From positions 1 to 64,000 of the forward strand of contig NZ_PYWI01000004.1 in the NCBI RefSeq assembly GCF_003049575.1: 64,000 nucleotides of DNA, given 5' to 3'. Origin of the DNA: Lysinibacillus parviboronicapiens (lineage in GTDB: Bacteria; Bacillota; Bacilli; Bacillales_A; Planococcaceae). A model generated the notes under the pieces. The model was not told the origin of the DNA and searched no databases. It saw nothing but the letters and a program-made list of their open reading frames with translations. Within the stretch, counting starts at the first letter, position 1, and every line of letters begins with the position of its first letter. Of this stretch, positions 18,171 to 26,690 are shown one piece after another. Position numbers and translations under genes: made by a program.

Positions 18171-19732
18171 GTTTTTGCATAGACAATTTGCCCCTCTATT
18201 ACTGTATATGCGACGTCTATATGGGGCACTTTTTCGATGTCTACCTTAAAAATATCTTCCTCACATACAGTAAAATCCGCCGTATAGCCCGCTTCAATCT
18301 TACCTCGCACATGGTGCTGTCCGATGATTTCTGCAGCCCCTACTGTATACAAGCGTACAGCTTCAAAGCGTGAAATTTTTTCCCTCGAACCATAGCCATC
18401 ATGCAATTCGCCAAAATTTCGTCTTGTCACAGCAGCGTAAATTCCATGTAACGGGTTGGGCTCTTCAATCGGTGCATCACTACCTCCTGCTACAATAAGC
18501 CCATGAGCCAGAAGCGATTTTAGTGGATGTAAACCTTCCGCCCGCTGTTTTCCTAACCTTGCGAGCTCCGCTTTATATTCGCCTTGAACAAACTGTGGTT
18601 GCATATCCACTGCTACAGGTAACGCTGCTAGCTTTTGTAAAATGTCCTTCTCAACCAAGCTACAATGAATAACGCGGTCTAATTGCCCCTCTTGCGGCGG
18701 ATATTTCGCAAACACCTCTACAATTGTCGTAATCGCTAAATCACCAATCGCATGCACAGCAACCGTTTGTCCATACTTTCTTGCAAGCTGCACATATGCC
18801 TCTAATTGCTCTGTTGAATGCACAAGCATTCCACTATTGTCAGGCTCATCACAGTATGGTTCACGGAGAGCCGCTGTTCGTCCACCAAATGCACCATCGA
18901 TGAAGATTTTCATCGCTCCAAACTCGACAAATAATGATGATTGTTCATGCAGTTGCACAACTTCCTCAAAAACAGCGTGATGTTGTAGTAAATGCACTTT
19001 AAAAGATCTCTGTTCCTCCACGATTTTTCGAAAAGCAGCAATAGGCTGAATCGGCGGTCCATAGTAGCTTAAATCCTCAGAATGCCCTCCGACAAGACCG
19101 TACGATTGTAGTGAGGTTACAGCTTTTCCAAGGGCATCTTCAAGATAAGCAGGCGTAATATGTGGCATCTGATTGACGATCATATATAACGCCGCATCCT
19201 TTAAAACACCCGTGACTTGTCCATTGACCTTGTCAATAATACCGCCCTCAGGTGAAGGTGTATCATTGGTAATCCCTGCAAAAGCAAGTGCCTTTGAATT
19301 AGCTAGTATTAAATGATGGCAGCTACGTTTGATAATAAGATGGGCTTTACCCAGTGCATCAAGCTCAGCTAATGTCGGAAAAACTGGTGCTAAAAATTGT
19401 GTTTCATTGAGCCCGATAGCTATGATCCATTCTTCTGGCGTCGCAGTAACCATACGTTGGCGAATAATGGCGAGTAGCTGATCCTTACTTTTCACGTTTG
19501 ATACATCAATATGCTTTAACTTTTCACCATAACCGATAATATGTAAATGACTATCGACAAATCCTGGGTACATCACACAACCATGTAATTGTTGGATAGA
19601 AGCAGCTTGTGGCAACAAGCCTTTTACTGAGCCTGTTGCCACAATTTTTCCGTCTTGTTCAAGCACAGCTTCAACTGTTTCGCCAACTTTTGCCATCGTG
19701 TAAATCGTTCCACCTGTCCATAACGTTGCCAA
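18149..19732 (-). CDS. Amidohydrolase family 3 protein (YtcJ-like)
   Basis: The 527-residue protein has the metal-binding FVDSHLHIIGYG (residues ~58-69), a central HAIGDLAI with histidine, and GGSDAPIEEPNPLHGIYAAV late in the chain. These are typical of the YtcJ/exoenzyme-regulatory amidohydrolases. It should hydrolyse an amide or cyclic amide in the cytoplasm; the substrate is unknown. Translation starts at TTG behind AGGAGGAGA. It lies 13 bases downstream of bioY and probably shares its BirA-controlled transcript, though no biotin role is known for this family. Confidence 0.85.
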   Translation of the reverse strand: MATLWTGGTIYTMAKVGETVEAVLEQDGKIVATGSVKGLLPQAASIQQLHGCVMYPGFVDSHLHIIGYGEKLKHIDVSNVKSKDQLLAIIRQRMVTATPEEWIIAIGLNETQFLAPVFPTLAELDALGKAHLIIKRSCHHLILANSKALAFAGITNDTPSPEGGIIDKVNGQVTGVLKDAALYMIVNQMPHITPAYLEDALGKAVTSLQSYGLVGGHSEDLSYYGPPIQPIAAFRKIVEEQRSFKVHLLQHHAVFEEVVQLHEQSSLFVEFGAMKIFIDGAFGGRTAALREPYCDEPDNSGMLVHSTEQLEAYVQLARKYGQTVAVHAIGDLAITTIVEVFAKYPPQEGQLDRVIHCSLVEKDILQKLAALPVAVDMQPQFVQGEYKAELARLGKQRAEGLHPLKSLLAHGLIVAGGSDAPIEEPNPLHGIYAAVTRRNFGELHDGYGSREKISRFEAVRLYTVGAAEIIGQHHVRGKIEAGYTADFTVCEEDIFKVDIEKVPHIDVAYTVIEGQIVYAKTKKRREE

Positions 19733-19745
19733 AACTATTCTCCTC

Positions 19746-20297
19746 CTATGCTATTGCTTCAATTAAATGCGCTCTTTCTAAGCGTTTACGTACAATAACA
19801 CCAAGCCATGCAGCTACTACCGCCTTCACAATCCCTACAACGATAAATGGAGCTACGCCGCCCATAAATGCAGCCGTCCATGATAAATCCGCTAAAATTT
19901 TTAACCATACTGTACCGAATGTCAATGTCACAGCCATTCCAATAATGTTTGCAATGATTGCTTGTACCAGCGTAATACCGAATTTATCTAAGTATAACCC
20001 CATAATAATAGCCGTTACGAGGAAACCTACAATATACCCGCCTGTTGGCCCTACTAAAATAGCAAATCCTCCTGACATCCCACTAAATACTGGCATACCC
20101 GCTGCACCTAGTAAAATATATAACAATACGGATATTGTACCAAGCTTTGTGCCCAAGATTGTAACGATTAAGCCAACTGCTAATGTTTGCCCTGTAATTG
20201 GTATAAGTGGTAGTGGAATCGTTACTTGCGCAAGTACGGCAATAATTGCTGCACCAAATGCCGCTAACACATAATTATATGTATGACTCTTCTTCAA
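19746..20297 (-). CDS. bioY: Biotin transporter substrate-binding subunit BioY
   Basis: The 183-residue membrane protein has six hydrophobic segments and the BioY signatures ITGQTLAVGL (residues ~34-43) and GPTGGYIVGFL (residues ~83-93). BioY binds biotin at the membrane, alone or with the shared ECF energy-coupling module encoded elsewhere. It starts at TTG with GGGAGG. A BirA-type operator lies 22-50 bases upstream of the start, so expression should fall when biotin is plentiful. Confidence 0.93.
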   Translation of the reverse strand: MKKSHTYNYVLAAFGAAIIAVLAQVTIPLPLIPITGQTLAVGLIVTILGTKLGTISVLLYILLGAAGMPVFSGMSGGFAILVGPTGGYIVGFLVTAIIMGLYLDKFGITLVQAIIANIIGMAVTLTFGTVWLKILADLSWTAAFMGGVAPFIVVGIVKAVVAAWLGVIVRKRLERAHLIEAIA

Positions 20298-20316
20298 ATG
20301 AAACTGCCTCCCTTTG

Positions 20317-20349
20317 TACGTTAACTAAATAATTAAATAAGTTAACACA
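20317..20349 (-). promoter_or_regulatory. BirA (biotin repressor) operator
   Basis: GTTAAC at 20320-20325 and GTTAAC at 20341-20346 are separated by 15 bases, with extended arms close to TTGTTAAC-N15-GTTAACAA. This is the known BirA operator of Firmicutes and lies directly upstream of bioY. Confidence 0.85.
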
Positions 20350-20400
20350 AAGATAAAGCAAATGAAAACTGTTGTCAATCCATTTTGAAAAATTGCTATA

Positions 20401-20434
20401 TAAAAAGAAATTGCTATAGTGAACTAGCAATTTC
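20401..20434 (-). terminator. Intrinsic terminator of the sigma/anti-sigma operon
   Basis: Read leftward, gaaattgct and agcaatttc form a nine-pair stem followed by TTTTTA. It lies 16 bases past the stop at 20450. Confidence 0.75.
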
Positions 20435-20449
20435 CTTCAGTGAACTTTC

Positions 20450-21121
20450 TTACCAAAGAGGCTCATTCATAGGATCATCTTCTTGTAAACCAAAGATATA
20501 TGGTGCTAATTGATAATAATAAATAAAGACACCTGCGCCAAAAAAGCCAATACCGAGGAAAAAGTTATCAAAAAGTTGATTCATGAAAATCATCATAGGA
20601 AAAGGGATATTAAGTATTCCAGCTAATTGGACAGATTTTTTCGTCCGATATTGTTTTTTCCCGCAGTACGGGCACTCTATTTGCCCATTTTTACGATAAA
20701 ATTTTCGTGCTTGTTTGGGGGTCCAAGTTTCTGCGCACTCGATACATACAGGTAAACCATACCCCTTTTTTCGCAACAAGCGTTTTATAATAGACGTGAC
20801 ACCAATAAATAAAAGAAAGAGTAATATACCTCTCACTAGGTCATAATCTAAAAATGTCCAAAAGCTCGCTGTTTCCGTTTCTTGCTGTAAGACAGCGGCC
20901 TGTTGGCTGCCAGCTGTACGCTTATCTTTGCCCTGCGATAATAAATATGTAAACGTAAGGGCAAACACAGTGAAAGTCGCAAGTACAATTCGATACTGCC
21001 ACTGGCCGCTACTTCTCGGCTTGCTTTTCCCGTGCACTTTTTGCACGATTGCTTGCTTTTTTTCGGCTGAAAGCTTTATATCCTGAAGCTCCGTTAACAC
21101 ATCTTCCTTAAATTGATTCAT
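20450..21121 (-). CDS. Putative anti-sigma factor with CxxC-20-CxxC zinc ribbon
   Basis: The 223-residue protein starts MNQFKEDVLTELQDI, a short helical cytoplasmic part. It has a membrane span (residues ~45-62), a second span (~95-112), then CIEC-20-CPYCGKK (residues ~128-155) and two more hydrophobic segments. Its gene overlaps the end of the ECF sigma gene by 14 bases, which fits an anti-sigma factor. The start was set at 21121 because GGGAGGTG precedes it. The zinc module is the same as in the small protein at 3183-3497 and could sense zinc or redox state. Binding to the sigma factor is inferred from the gene order only. Confidence 0.65.
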   Translation of the reverse strand: MNQFKEDVLTELQDIKLSAEKKQAIVQKVHGKSKPRSSGQWQYRIVLATFTVFALTFTYLLSQGKDKRTAGSQQAAVLQQETETASFWTFLDYDLVRGILLFLLFIGVTSIIKRLLRKKGYGLPVCIECAETWTPKQARKFYRKNGQIECPYCGKKQYRTKKSVQLAGILNIPFPMMIFMNQLFDNFFLGIGFFGAGVFIYYYQLAPYIFGLQEDDPMNEPLW

Positions 21122-21623
21122 GGCGTAACACCTCCCAGTCATAGTCACCAATTGCTGTAGCTAACTGTTTTCTAGCACGCTGTAATCTCGTTCGTACCGT
21201 TGCTTCTGGACAACGAACAAGCTGTGCAATTTCTACTGTGTTCATATCCTCGAAATAATAAAGAATGAGTACTTCTCTATATTGCACAGATAATGTAAAC
21301 AAGGCATCCACTAACTCTCGCTTTGTAGACTTAGCCAGTAATTCTTTTTCTGGCGTGATTGTCGTTGGGCGCCCCGTTATTTTTTCAAATAGTGACAGTC
21401 GTTTACTTTTCCAGCTGCGTAAATAATCGTGACTGCGGTTAACTGTCATTTTCACCAAATATGTACGTAATGATGATTCTTGCCGAAACTGCTGTTGTTT
21501 CTGATAAAAGGCGATAAACACATCCTGCACAATGTCCTCAGCGGTCGCTTCATTTTTCACATATAAATAAGCAACCTTTAGTAAATAATCACCGTGCTCT
21601 GTTATAACTTGTTCAATCTCCAT
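21108..21623 (-). CDS. ECF-type RNA polymerase sigma factor
   Basis: The 171-residue protein has sigma region 2 (AYLYVKNEATAEDIVQDVFI, residues ~19-38, with the -10 reading part after it) and region 4 (TVEIAQLVRCPEATVRTRLQ, residues ~130-149). There are no other domains. The start at MEIEQ has GAGG six bases ahead; the frame can extend four codons to a GTG. An ECF-like promoter (21653-21679) upstream suggests autoregulation. The subgroup cannot be assigned without comparison. Confidence 0.88.
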   Translation of the reverse strand: MEIEQVITEHGDYLLKVAYLYVKNEATAEDIVQDVFIAFYQKQQQFRQESSLRTYLVKMTVNRSHDYLRSWKSKRLSLFEKITGRPTTITPEKELLAKSTKRELVDALFTLSVQYREVLILYYFEDMNTVEIAQLVRCPEATVRTRLQRARKQLATAIGDYDWEVLRHESI

Positions 21624-21652
21624 CGCTGTCCTCACCTTCTTTCTAAACTACT

Positions 21653-21679
21653 GACGGATGCTAGTCGATTTACGATTCA
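21653..21679 (-). promoter_or_regulatory. Candidate ECF autoregulatory promoter
   Basis: On the minus strand TGAATC and CGTC lie 17 bases apart, close to the TGAAAC-N16/17-CGTC form used by several ECF sigma factors. It sits 30 bases before the sigma gene start. Confidence 0.5.
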
Positions 21680-21777
21680 TTTTTTTATCAAATTATTTTT
21701 CCTGATTTTTTTGTAAATAAAGCTTTATTCTGATAAAGTAAAAAAGTGACGAATTTTGTACGAGGAGTTGTAAAAAA

Positions 21778-22686
21778 ATGACCGTAAAACACCAAGTAAA
21801 GGCTATATTGAGGGAGCCGGACATGCACTTTGAAAATCGTGCACGTTTACTAGTCAAGTGCCCCGATCAACCAGGAATTGTGGCTGTACTATCTTCATTT
21901 TTATTTAATTATAATGCAAATATTATAGAGTCGAGCCAATATTCTAGCGATCCTGAGAATGGTACTTTCTTTATTCGGATTGAATTCCATTGTGACAACC
22001 TACAAGAAAAATCAACGAAAATGGAAGAAGAATTTACATATATTGCAAATGACTATGGTATGGAAGCTAAATTTTGTTATTTAAATAAGCGGGAACGTAC
22101 AGCCATTTTCGTATCAAAAGAGCTACACTGTCTGCAAGAGTTATTATGGGAATGGCAGAATGGTGATATAGAGACGGATATTGCAGTGGTCATTAGCAAT
22201 CATGAGGACGCTCGCGCGATTGTTGAGTCGTTTAATATTCCATTCCATTATATCCCTGCACATAAAGAGATTCGTCAACAAGTAGAGCAACAACAAATAC
22301 GTTTAATTGAAGCGTATGATGTGGACCTACTGATTCTCGCACGCTATATGCAAATATTAACACCTGAATTTGTGAATCATTTCAAAAATCGTATCATCAA
22401 TATTCATCATTCTTTCTTACCAGCATTCATCGGTGCAAACCCATACGAGCGTGCACATACGAGAGGCGTCAAACTGATTGGGGCAACTTCACATTATGTC
22501 ACAAATGACTTAGATGAAGGACCGATTATTGAGCAAGATGTAGAACGAGTGGATCATCGTGATACGATAGTAGATTTGAAAAAAATTGGCCGTCAAATTG
22601 AACGTCGCGTCCTGACGAAAGCCGTAAAATGGCACCTGGAAAACCGTATTATTGTTGAGGGCAACAAGACGATCGTTTTCCATTAA
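21778..22686 (+). CDS. purU: Formyltetrahydrofolate deformylase
   Basis: The 302-residue enzyme has an N-terminal ACT domain (LLVKCPDQPGIVAVLSSFLF, residues ~23-42) and a formyltransferase-like hydrolase domain with HHSFLPAFIGANPY (residues ~215-228) and the catalytic Asp in TNDLDEGPIIEQD. It splits 10-formyl-tetrahydrofolate to formate and tetrahydrofolate, balancing one-carbon pools and supplying formate. Length and motifs match the family. CGAGGAG precedes the ATG. It is a single gene with its own terminator. Confidence 0.95.
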   Translation: MTVKHQVKAILREPDMHFENRARLLVKCPDQPGIVAVLSSFLFNYNANIIESSQYSSDPENGTFFIRIEFHCDNLQEKSTKMEEEFTYIANDYGMEAKFCYLNKRERTAIFVSKELHCLQELLWEWQNGDIETDIAVVISNHEDARAIVESFNIPFHYIPAHKEIRQQVEQQQIRLIEAYDVDLLILARYMQILTPEFVNHFKNRIINIHHSFLPAFIGANPYERAHTRGVKLIGATSHYVTNDLDEGPIIEQDVERVDHRDTIVDLKKIGRQIERRVLTKAVKWHLENRIIVEGNKTIVFH

Positions 22687-22714
22687 TTCATCAATTGTAA
22701 TTTTTTGAAAACAA

Positions 22715-22744
22715 AAAAAGAGGGGTTTCAAAGCCCCTTCTTTT
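22715..22744. terminator. Terminator between purU and the GGDEF gene
   Basis: An A-rich left arm, agagggg/ccccttct stem and T-rich right arm lie between the two convergent stops. Confidence 0.75.
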
Positions 22745-22748
22745 AATT

Positions 22749-24200
22749 TTATTTTTTACCATTTACCACATCGCTATATTGGTTATAGAGTGTAATTTGA
22801 TTACGTCCATTGCGTTTTGACATGTAAAGCGCACTGTCCGCATGCTGTATTAATGGTTCAACTTGATTGATTTGCCCACAGTCATTCGTACTCACACCTA
22901 TACTAAATTCTAAATGTACAACCTCGTCATTGATCGTTAATGCTAATGACGTTAAAGTATGATAGAGCTTTTGTGCAATGCTTTGAACAGACTCACCTTC
23001 TTTTAAATGAGTAAGGATAATAAACTCATCCCCACCAAAGCGAGCAACGATTGCTTCATATGGTTGAAAATAATTTTGGAGAGTAGTAGCTGTTATGGTC
23101 AGTGCATCATCCCCAAATAAATGACCATTGGAATCATTAATCGATTTAAAATGGTCCAAATCAACCATCATTAAAGCCAGTTGGTATTTTTCCTGAGCAG
23201 CAGTTTTCACCATCTTCTCCGCATGTTCATCAAAATAGCGTCGATTATAAATATTTGTTAGCGGATCAATGTACGAATTTCGTTCAAATTGTTTTTTCTG
23301 CGCATTATACTCCATTTCAAATAAAACTTGTGTATAATTCTCCCTTTGAATTTCTAATAAAATGTTTATATATTCCTTTTGAATAGCGCACAAAATGATT
23401 TTATTCCCTTGGTCTTCGATTAACTTTACTAAGGAATTATAAATAATCTGAAGTAACGATAAGTCATTATTTTGCATGGCAAAATGCTTCGACTTTTGAT
23501 ACATATCAATCGCTTCACCTATTCGTCCCTGTTTTTCACAAAGTAAGGCATAGGCATTAAAAACTTCTAATTGCGCCTTACTATAAGGCGGTGCTTGAAT
23601 GGTCTCAAGTAAATGCTGTAATAGCGCATGAGCTTCATCAAATTCTTCCAACCAAATATGGGCTATGGCTAAATTTGTCTTCGAATGGATAATACCTTTA
23701 TAGGGTTGCACATGTTGCGTGTCAAATTCGTTGCCATAATAGAGACTCTTTATAGCAAGTTCCTTTGCCTTACCATATTTTCCTAGTTCAATTTCTAAAC
23801 CACTCAAATTATTATAGATTTTACCCATGCTCTCCACATGTTGAATACGCTCCGCAATTTCCAGTCCCTTCATCATAAACTCCTCTGATTTTTTCAGATG
23901 ACCAAATGTTCCCCAATAGATGGAGGCAAGTGAATAATACTGAATGACGTCGATATCATTGCCATACAAGAAGGTAAGTTCGCGATATTGCTCAAGTAAA
24001 TTAATGGATATTTGTAAATCTCCCACTTGAAAATAGCTCATACAACGGTACCTTAACAGATGCATTGCTTTATCGTATAAGGCTAGCGCATAGGCATTAT
24101 CAATTGCGGCACTACTTAATTCTATATATTCTAAATAGCGATTCGCACTATATAATTCGTCTAGAGTAATCATTAATTCTTCAAATTCTTGTGTCTCCAT
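22749..24200 (-). CDS. TPR-repeat diguanylate cyclase (GGDEF)
   Basis: The 483-residue protein has about 300 N-terminal residues of TPR-like helical repeats (for example the pairs around residues 30-60, 110-150 and 205-240) and a C-terminal GGDEF domain from residue ~310. The active site is intact, reading ARFGGDEFIIL. It should make cyclic di-GMP from two GTP in the cytoplasm, and the TPR part probably binds a partner. I do not see the RxxD inhibitory site at the usual place. AAGGAGGGG lies before the ATG. Confidence 0.92.
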   Translation of the reverse strand: METQEFEELMITLDELYSANRYLEYIELSSAAIDNAYALALYDKAMHLLRYRCMSYFQVGDLQISINLLEQYRELTFLYGNDIDVIQYYSLASIYWGTFGHLKKSEEFMMKGLEIAERIQHVESMGKIYNNLSGLEIELGKYGKAKELAIKSLYYGNEFDTQHVQPYKGIIHSKTNLAIAHIWLEEFDEAHALLQHLLETIQAPPYSKAQLEVFNAYALLCEKQGRIGEAIDMYQKSKHFAMQNNDLSLLQIIYNSLVKLIEDQGNKIILCAIQKEYINILLEIQRENYTQVLFEMEYNAQKKQFERNSYIDPLTNIYNRRYFDEHAEKMVKTAAQEKYQLALMMVDLDHFKSINDSNGHLFGDDALTITATTLQNYFQPYEAIVARFGGDEFIILTHLKEGESVQSIAQKLYHTLTSLALTINDEVVHLEFSIGVSTNDCGQINQVEPLIQHADSALYMSKRNGRNQITLYNQYSDVVNGKK

Positions 24201-24448
24201 ACCGCCCCTCCTTATAATATCTCTTATTTCTTTAATACTACCTCCCCCCTCAAAATATTACAATTCTTTGTACTCATTTATTTAATGACAACTGAGTAAT
24301 TTAACCTAAAACACTATTATAAATGGAAAACAAGCCCCTGTAACAGTGACTTGTTAGGAGTTCTGCCATTTTTCATGATGCTTGACTGCCAAACTCTAAT
24401 CGTTTCACCTGTACGTTTATTTTTTCAAAAAAGTATGACTAAATATCA

Positions 24449-24479
24449 TTGACCTTTGAGCATACTCCAATGTTATGAT
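24449..24479 (+). promoter_or_regulatory. MerR-type promoter with 19-base spacer
   Basis: TTGACC (24449-24454) and TATGAT (24474-24479) are separated by 19 bases, and the spacer holds the near-palindrome ttgagcatactccaa. Long spacers with a central dyad are diagnostic of promoters activated by MerR proteins; the gene that follows encodes one. Confidence 0.7.
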
Positions 24480-24499
24480 GCATACAGGAGGTGCTTATT

Positions 24500-24940
24500 G
24501 TGCAGATAAAACATTTTGCTAACAAATATAAATTAACAACTGATACAGTTCGCTACTATGAAAAGGAGGGTTTATTGACACCGACGAGACAAGATAACGG
24601 CTACAGAAAATATGACGTGACGTTCGAAAAAAAAATAAAATTCATTCTAGTACTAAGAAAATTAGGTTTTTCACTGCAAGAAATTAAACAGTTACTACTA
24701 TTGGAGAATAAACCAGTCTCTCCTACTTGCAATCAACAAACTGTTCAGTTATTCACAGCAAAAATTATGAACATAGAACAGCAAATTCATTTTTATCAGC
24801 AAGCGGTTCTGTCTCTACAACTCGTCCAAACATTGATGTATGACGGTAAGTACGAAGAAAACAAAGAAAAGATCGCATTACAGATAGAGAATATGTATAA
24901 AAATTTACAAGAAGGTCGTGACAATCATGAAACTCCGTAA
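24500..24940 (+). CDS. MerR-family transcriptional regulator
   Basis: The 146-residue protein opens with a MerR winged helix (KLTTDTVRYYEKEGLLTPTR, residues ~10-29; KLGFSLQEIKQLLLLE later), then a long dimerisation helix with one CNQ cysteine. There is no large ligand domain. I start at the GTG at 24500 because AGGAGG lies seven bases before it. Its end overlaps the start of the DUF4260 gene, so both come from the MerR-type promoter at 24449. Confidence 0.88.
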   Translation: MQIKHFANKYKLTTDTVRYYEKEGLLTPTRQDNGYRKYDVTFEKKIKFILVLRKLGFSLQEIKQLLLLENKPVSPTCNQQTVQLFTAKIMNIEQQIHFYQQAVLSLQLVQTLMYDGKYEENKEKIALQIENMYKNLQEGRDNHETP

Positions 24941-25280
24941 AGTTATTTATCTCGAATATTTTATTGCATTTTTATTATGTATTTATTTTTATTGGCATTT
25001 CGATTTTTCCATGTTACTGTTTATTCTGCTTTTATTAGTCCCTGATTTTAGTATGTTAGGTTATCTGTTCAATACAAAAATTGGTGCTTTATTTTATAAT
25101 ATCGGACATAGTCTCGTGCTTCCAGCCATCTTGTTAATGATTGCTTTTGCGTTAAACGCCTCACTACTACTAATGCTATCTATTATTTGGCTATCACATA
25201 TCTTTTTAGATCGCACGCTAGGATATGGCTTGAAATATAATGAAGCATTCAACAAAACACACCTACAACAAATCACCTAA
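24927..25280 (+). CDS. DUF4260 membrane protein
   Basis: The 117-residue protein is mostly hydrophobic, with four likely spans and the DUF4260 features DFSMLGYLFNTKIGALFYN (shortened) and a conserved WLSHIFLDRTLGYGLKY near the C-terminus. The function of the family is unknown. It begins inside the last codons of the MerR gene with GAAGG ahead, which indicates coupled translation and makes it the likely target of that regulator. Confidence 0.85.
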   Translation: MKLRKVIYLEYFIAFLLCIYFYWHFDFSMLLFILLLLVPDFSMLGYLFNTKIGALFYNIGHSLVLPAILLMIAFALNASLLLMLSIIWLSHIFLDRTLGYGLKYNEAFNKTHLQQIT

Positions 25281-25370
25281 CTATCAAAAGTAGTTGATGG
25301 TTCTAGCGTCTGTTGTTGCTATTCTAGCGGTGATTTTGGTCATGCTATCGGCGATGATTGCAATTTTATC
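25281..25370 (+). repeat. Diverged 21-bp-period repeat array
   Basis: Cores related to CTATCCG occur at 25303 (ctagcg), 25324 (ctagcgg) and 25345 (ctatcgg), exactly 21 bases apart. Weaker partners lie at 25281 and 25366. The spacing links it to the clearer arrays at 10964, 30037 and 52448. Confidence 0.5.
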
Positions 25371-25380
25371 AACTTTAGTA

Positions 25381-25417
25381 ACGTTAAAAGGGCCCCTCTT
25401 ACAGGGCCTTTTAACGT
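25381..25417. terminator. Terminator-like inverted repeat
   Basis: A near-perfect stem acgttaaaagggccc/gggccttttaacgt lies between convergent genes and covers the stop of the leftward one. Confidence 0.65.
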
Positions 25418-26361
25418 GTAGGCTGTAGGTCAGTGTATACCTTTGACAGGTTTGCTTTTATGCCATTTACACCTTGCCATTGTTGATATTGAATAGGTAT
25501 TTCAAAGTCAGCGATAAAGTCTTCACGTGTTATTTTACTATGATGAGCTTCTGTTGCTCTTTGAATTAATAAAGATAAATAATCTAATATTGTATTACAC
25601 ATGGCCATTCTCCCAATGCCCCCGTGACCGGGAACCATCATTTCGATATCCATTTGTTTGACTACCTGCAAAATAGACAAAAATTCCGTAGAGTCGTATA
25701 TCGGGACGTGTAAATCTTTTGTTATTAAATCACCCATAAATGCTATCTTTTCAGTGGGTAAATACATAAAGGTATCACTCGGTGAATGACCTCCACCTAA
25801 ACAATACAATTCTACACTTCGGCTTGCACCTTTTATTATCAATTTTTCCTCAAAGAGGACTGATGGTAGCAAAATGTTCATATTATGTAGGTCCCTTAAT
25901 ACTTTTGACATTTCATTAAATTGGTTTATTAAGCTCTTTTTTAAAATGGCATCATCTGTTACATCAATTTGATTGTTCAATTTTAGAAGGTGATGTTCCA
26001 TACCCCTCTCTTCCTTTTCTACATCATCCATCTTATTTTTTTCTTCACACCATTTATGGGTTAATGAAGTAGCTATGATCGTTGTGTCCATAAACACTTG
26101 ATTGCCAAAGACATGATCTCCATGGTAATGACTGTTGATAAGGTACTTTACTTTCTTGCCAGTTATGTTTTCAGCTTGACACCGTAATTCCTTCCCCGCT
26201 GAAGGTGTGCCAAGCGCGTCAAAAACAAGTAATTCATCCCCCAAATCAACAATCCCCGCATTGCTCCAAGCACCTTGACCTGGCTTTGCGATAGCCGCAT
26301 ATATGCCTTCACATAAAGAATGTAGCGTAAAATATTCTGTGTCTATCACCACATCCACCAT
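25411..26361 (-). CDS. MBL-fold metallo-hydrolase
   Basis: The 316-residue protein has the canonical metal site LINSHYHGDHVFGN (residues ~74-87). LGGGHSPSDTFMYLP carries the third His, followed by FMGDLI and a late VPGHG. It resembles the SoxH/beta-lactamase-like group. The substrate is unknown. Starts are clustered (ATG at 26361, GTGs at 26352 and 26349) behind a run of Gs; the true start may be one of the GTGs. Confidence 0.85.
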   Translation of the reverse strand: MVDVVIDTEYFTLHSLCEGIYAAIAKPGQGAWSNAGIVDLGDELLVFDALGTPSAGKELRCQAENITGKKVKYLINSHYHGDHVFGNQVFMDTTIIATSLTHKWCEEKNKMDDVEKEERGMEHHLLKLNNQIDVTDDAILKKSLINQFNEMSKVLRDLHNMNILLPSVLFEEKLIIKGASRSVELYCLGGGHSPSDTFMYLPTEKIAFMGDLITKDLHVPIYDSTEFLSILQVVKQMDIEMMVPGHGGIGRMAMCNTILDYLSLLIQRATEAHHSKITREDFIADFEIPIQYQQWQGVNGIKANLSKVYTDLQPTR

Positions 26362-26421
26362 CCCCCTATTCTGGCAACTATATTTTTACATATTATAGCA
26401 TTTGTTGCTTGGCGGTGAAGC

Positions 26422-26452
26422 AAAAAAACCCACTCTTATTGAGTGGATTTTC
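26422..26452 (-). terminator. Intrinsic terminator of the two-component operon
   Basis: Read leftward, aatccactc and gagtgggtt pair and are followed by seven Ts. Confidence 0.75.
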
Positions 26453-26458
26453 TCTTGA

Positions 26459-26680
26459 TTATATAAATCGTTTAAACATCTTCTCGTATAGTGCCACAAT
26501 AAGTATCCCACCTAGCAATGGAATCAGTGAGCTGAAGCTGAAATAAAAGCCTCCCTCATGAAATTCACCGACAAGTTGAAATTGTAGCCATGTAACGTTG
26601 TATGTTTCCCCTACTCCATATAAAAAACCTGTGCTAAATAAAAACAATGCCAGACATTTTATAAATTCAGCCTTCCGCAT
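26459..26680 (-). CDS. Small membrane protein
   Basis: The 73-residue protein has two hydrophobic segments (about residues 5-22 and 45-63) with a loop between. GAGGTGG precedes the ATG at 26680 by five bases. It is the last gene of the operon with the response regulator, kinase and lipoprotein, 10 bases after the lipoprotein stop. The fold is not recognised. Confidence 0.65.
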   Translation of the reverse strand: MRKAEFIKCLALFLFSTGFLYGVGETYNVTWLQFQLVGEFHEGGFYFSFSSLIPLLGGILIVALYEKMFKRFI

Positions 26681-26690
26681 ATATGCCACC

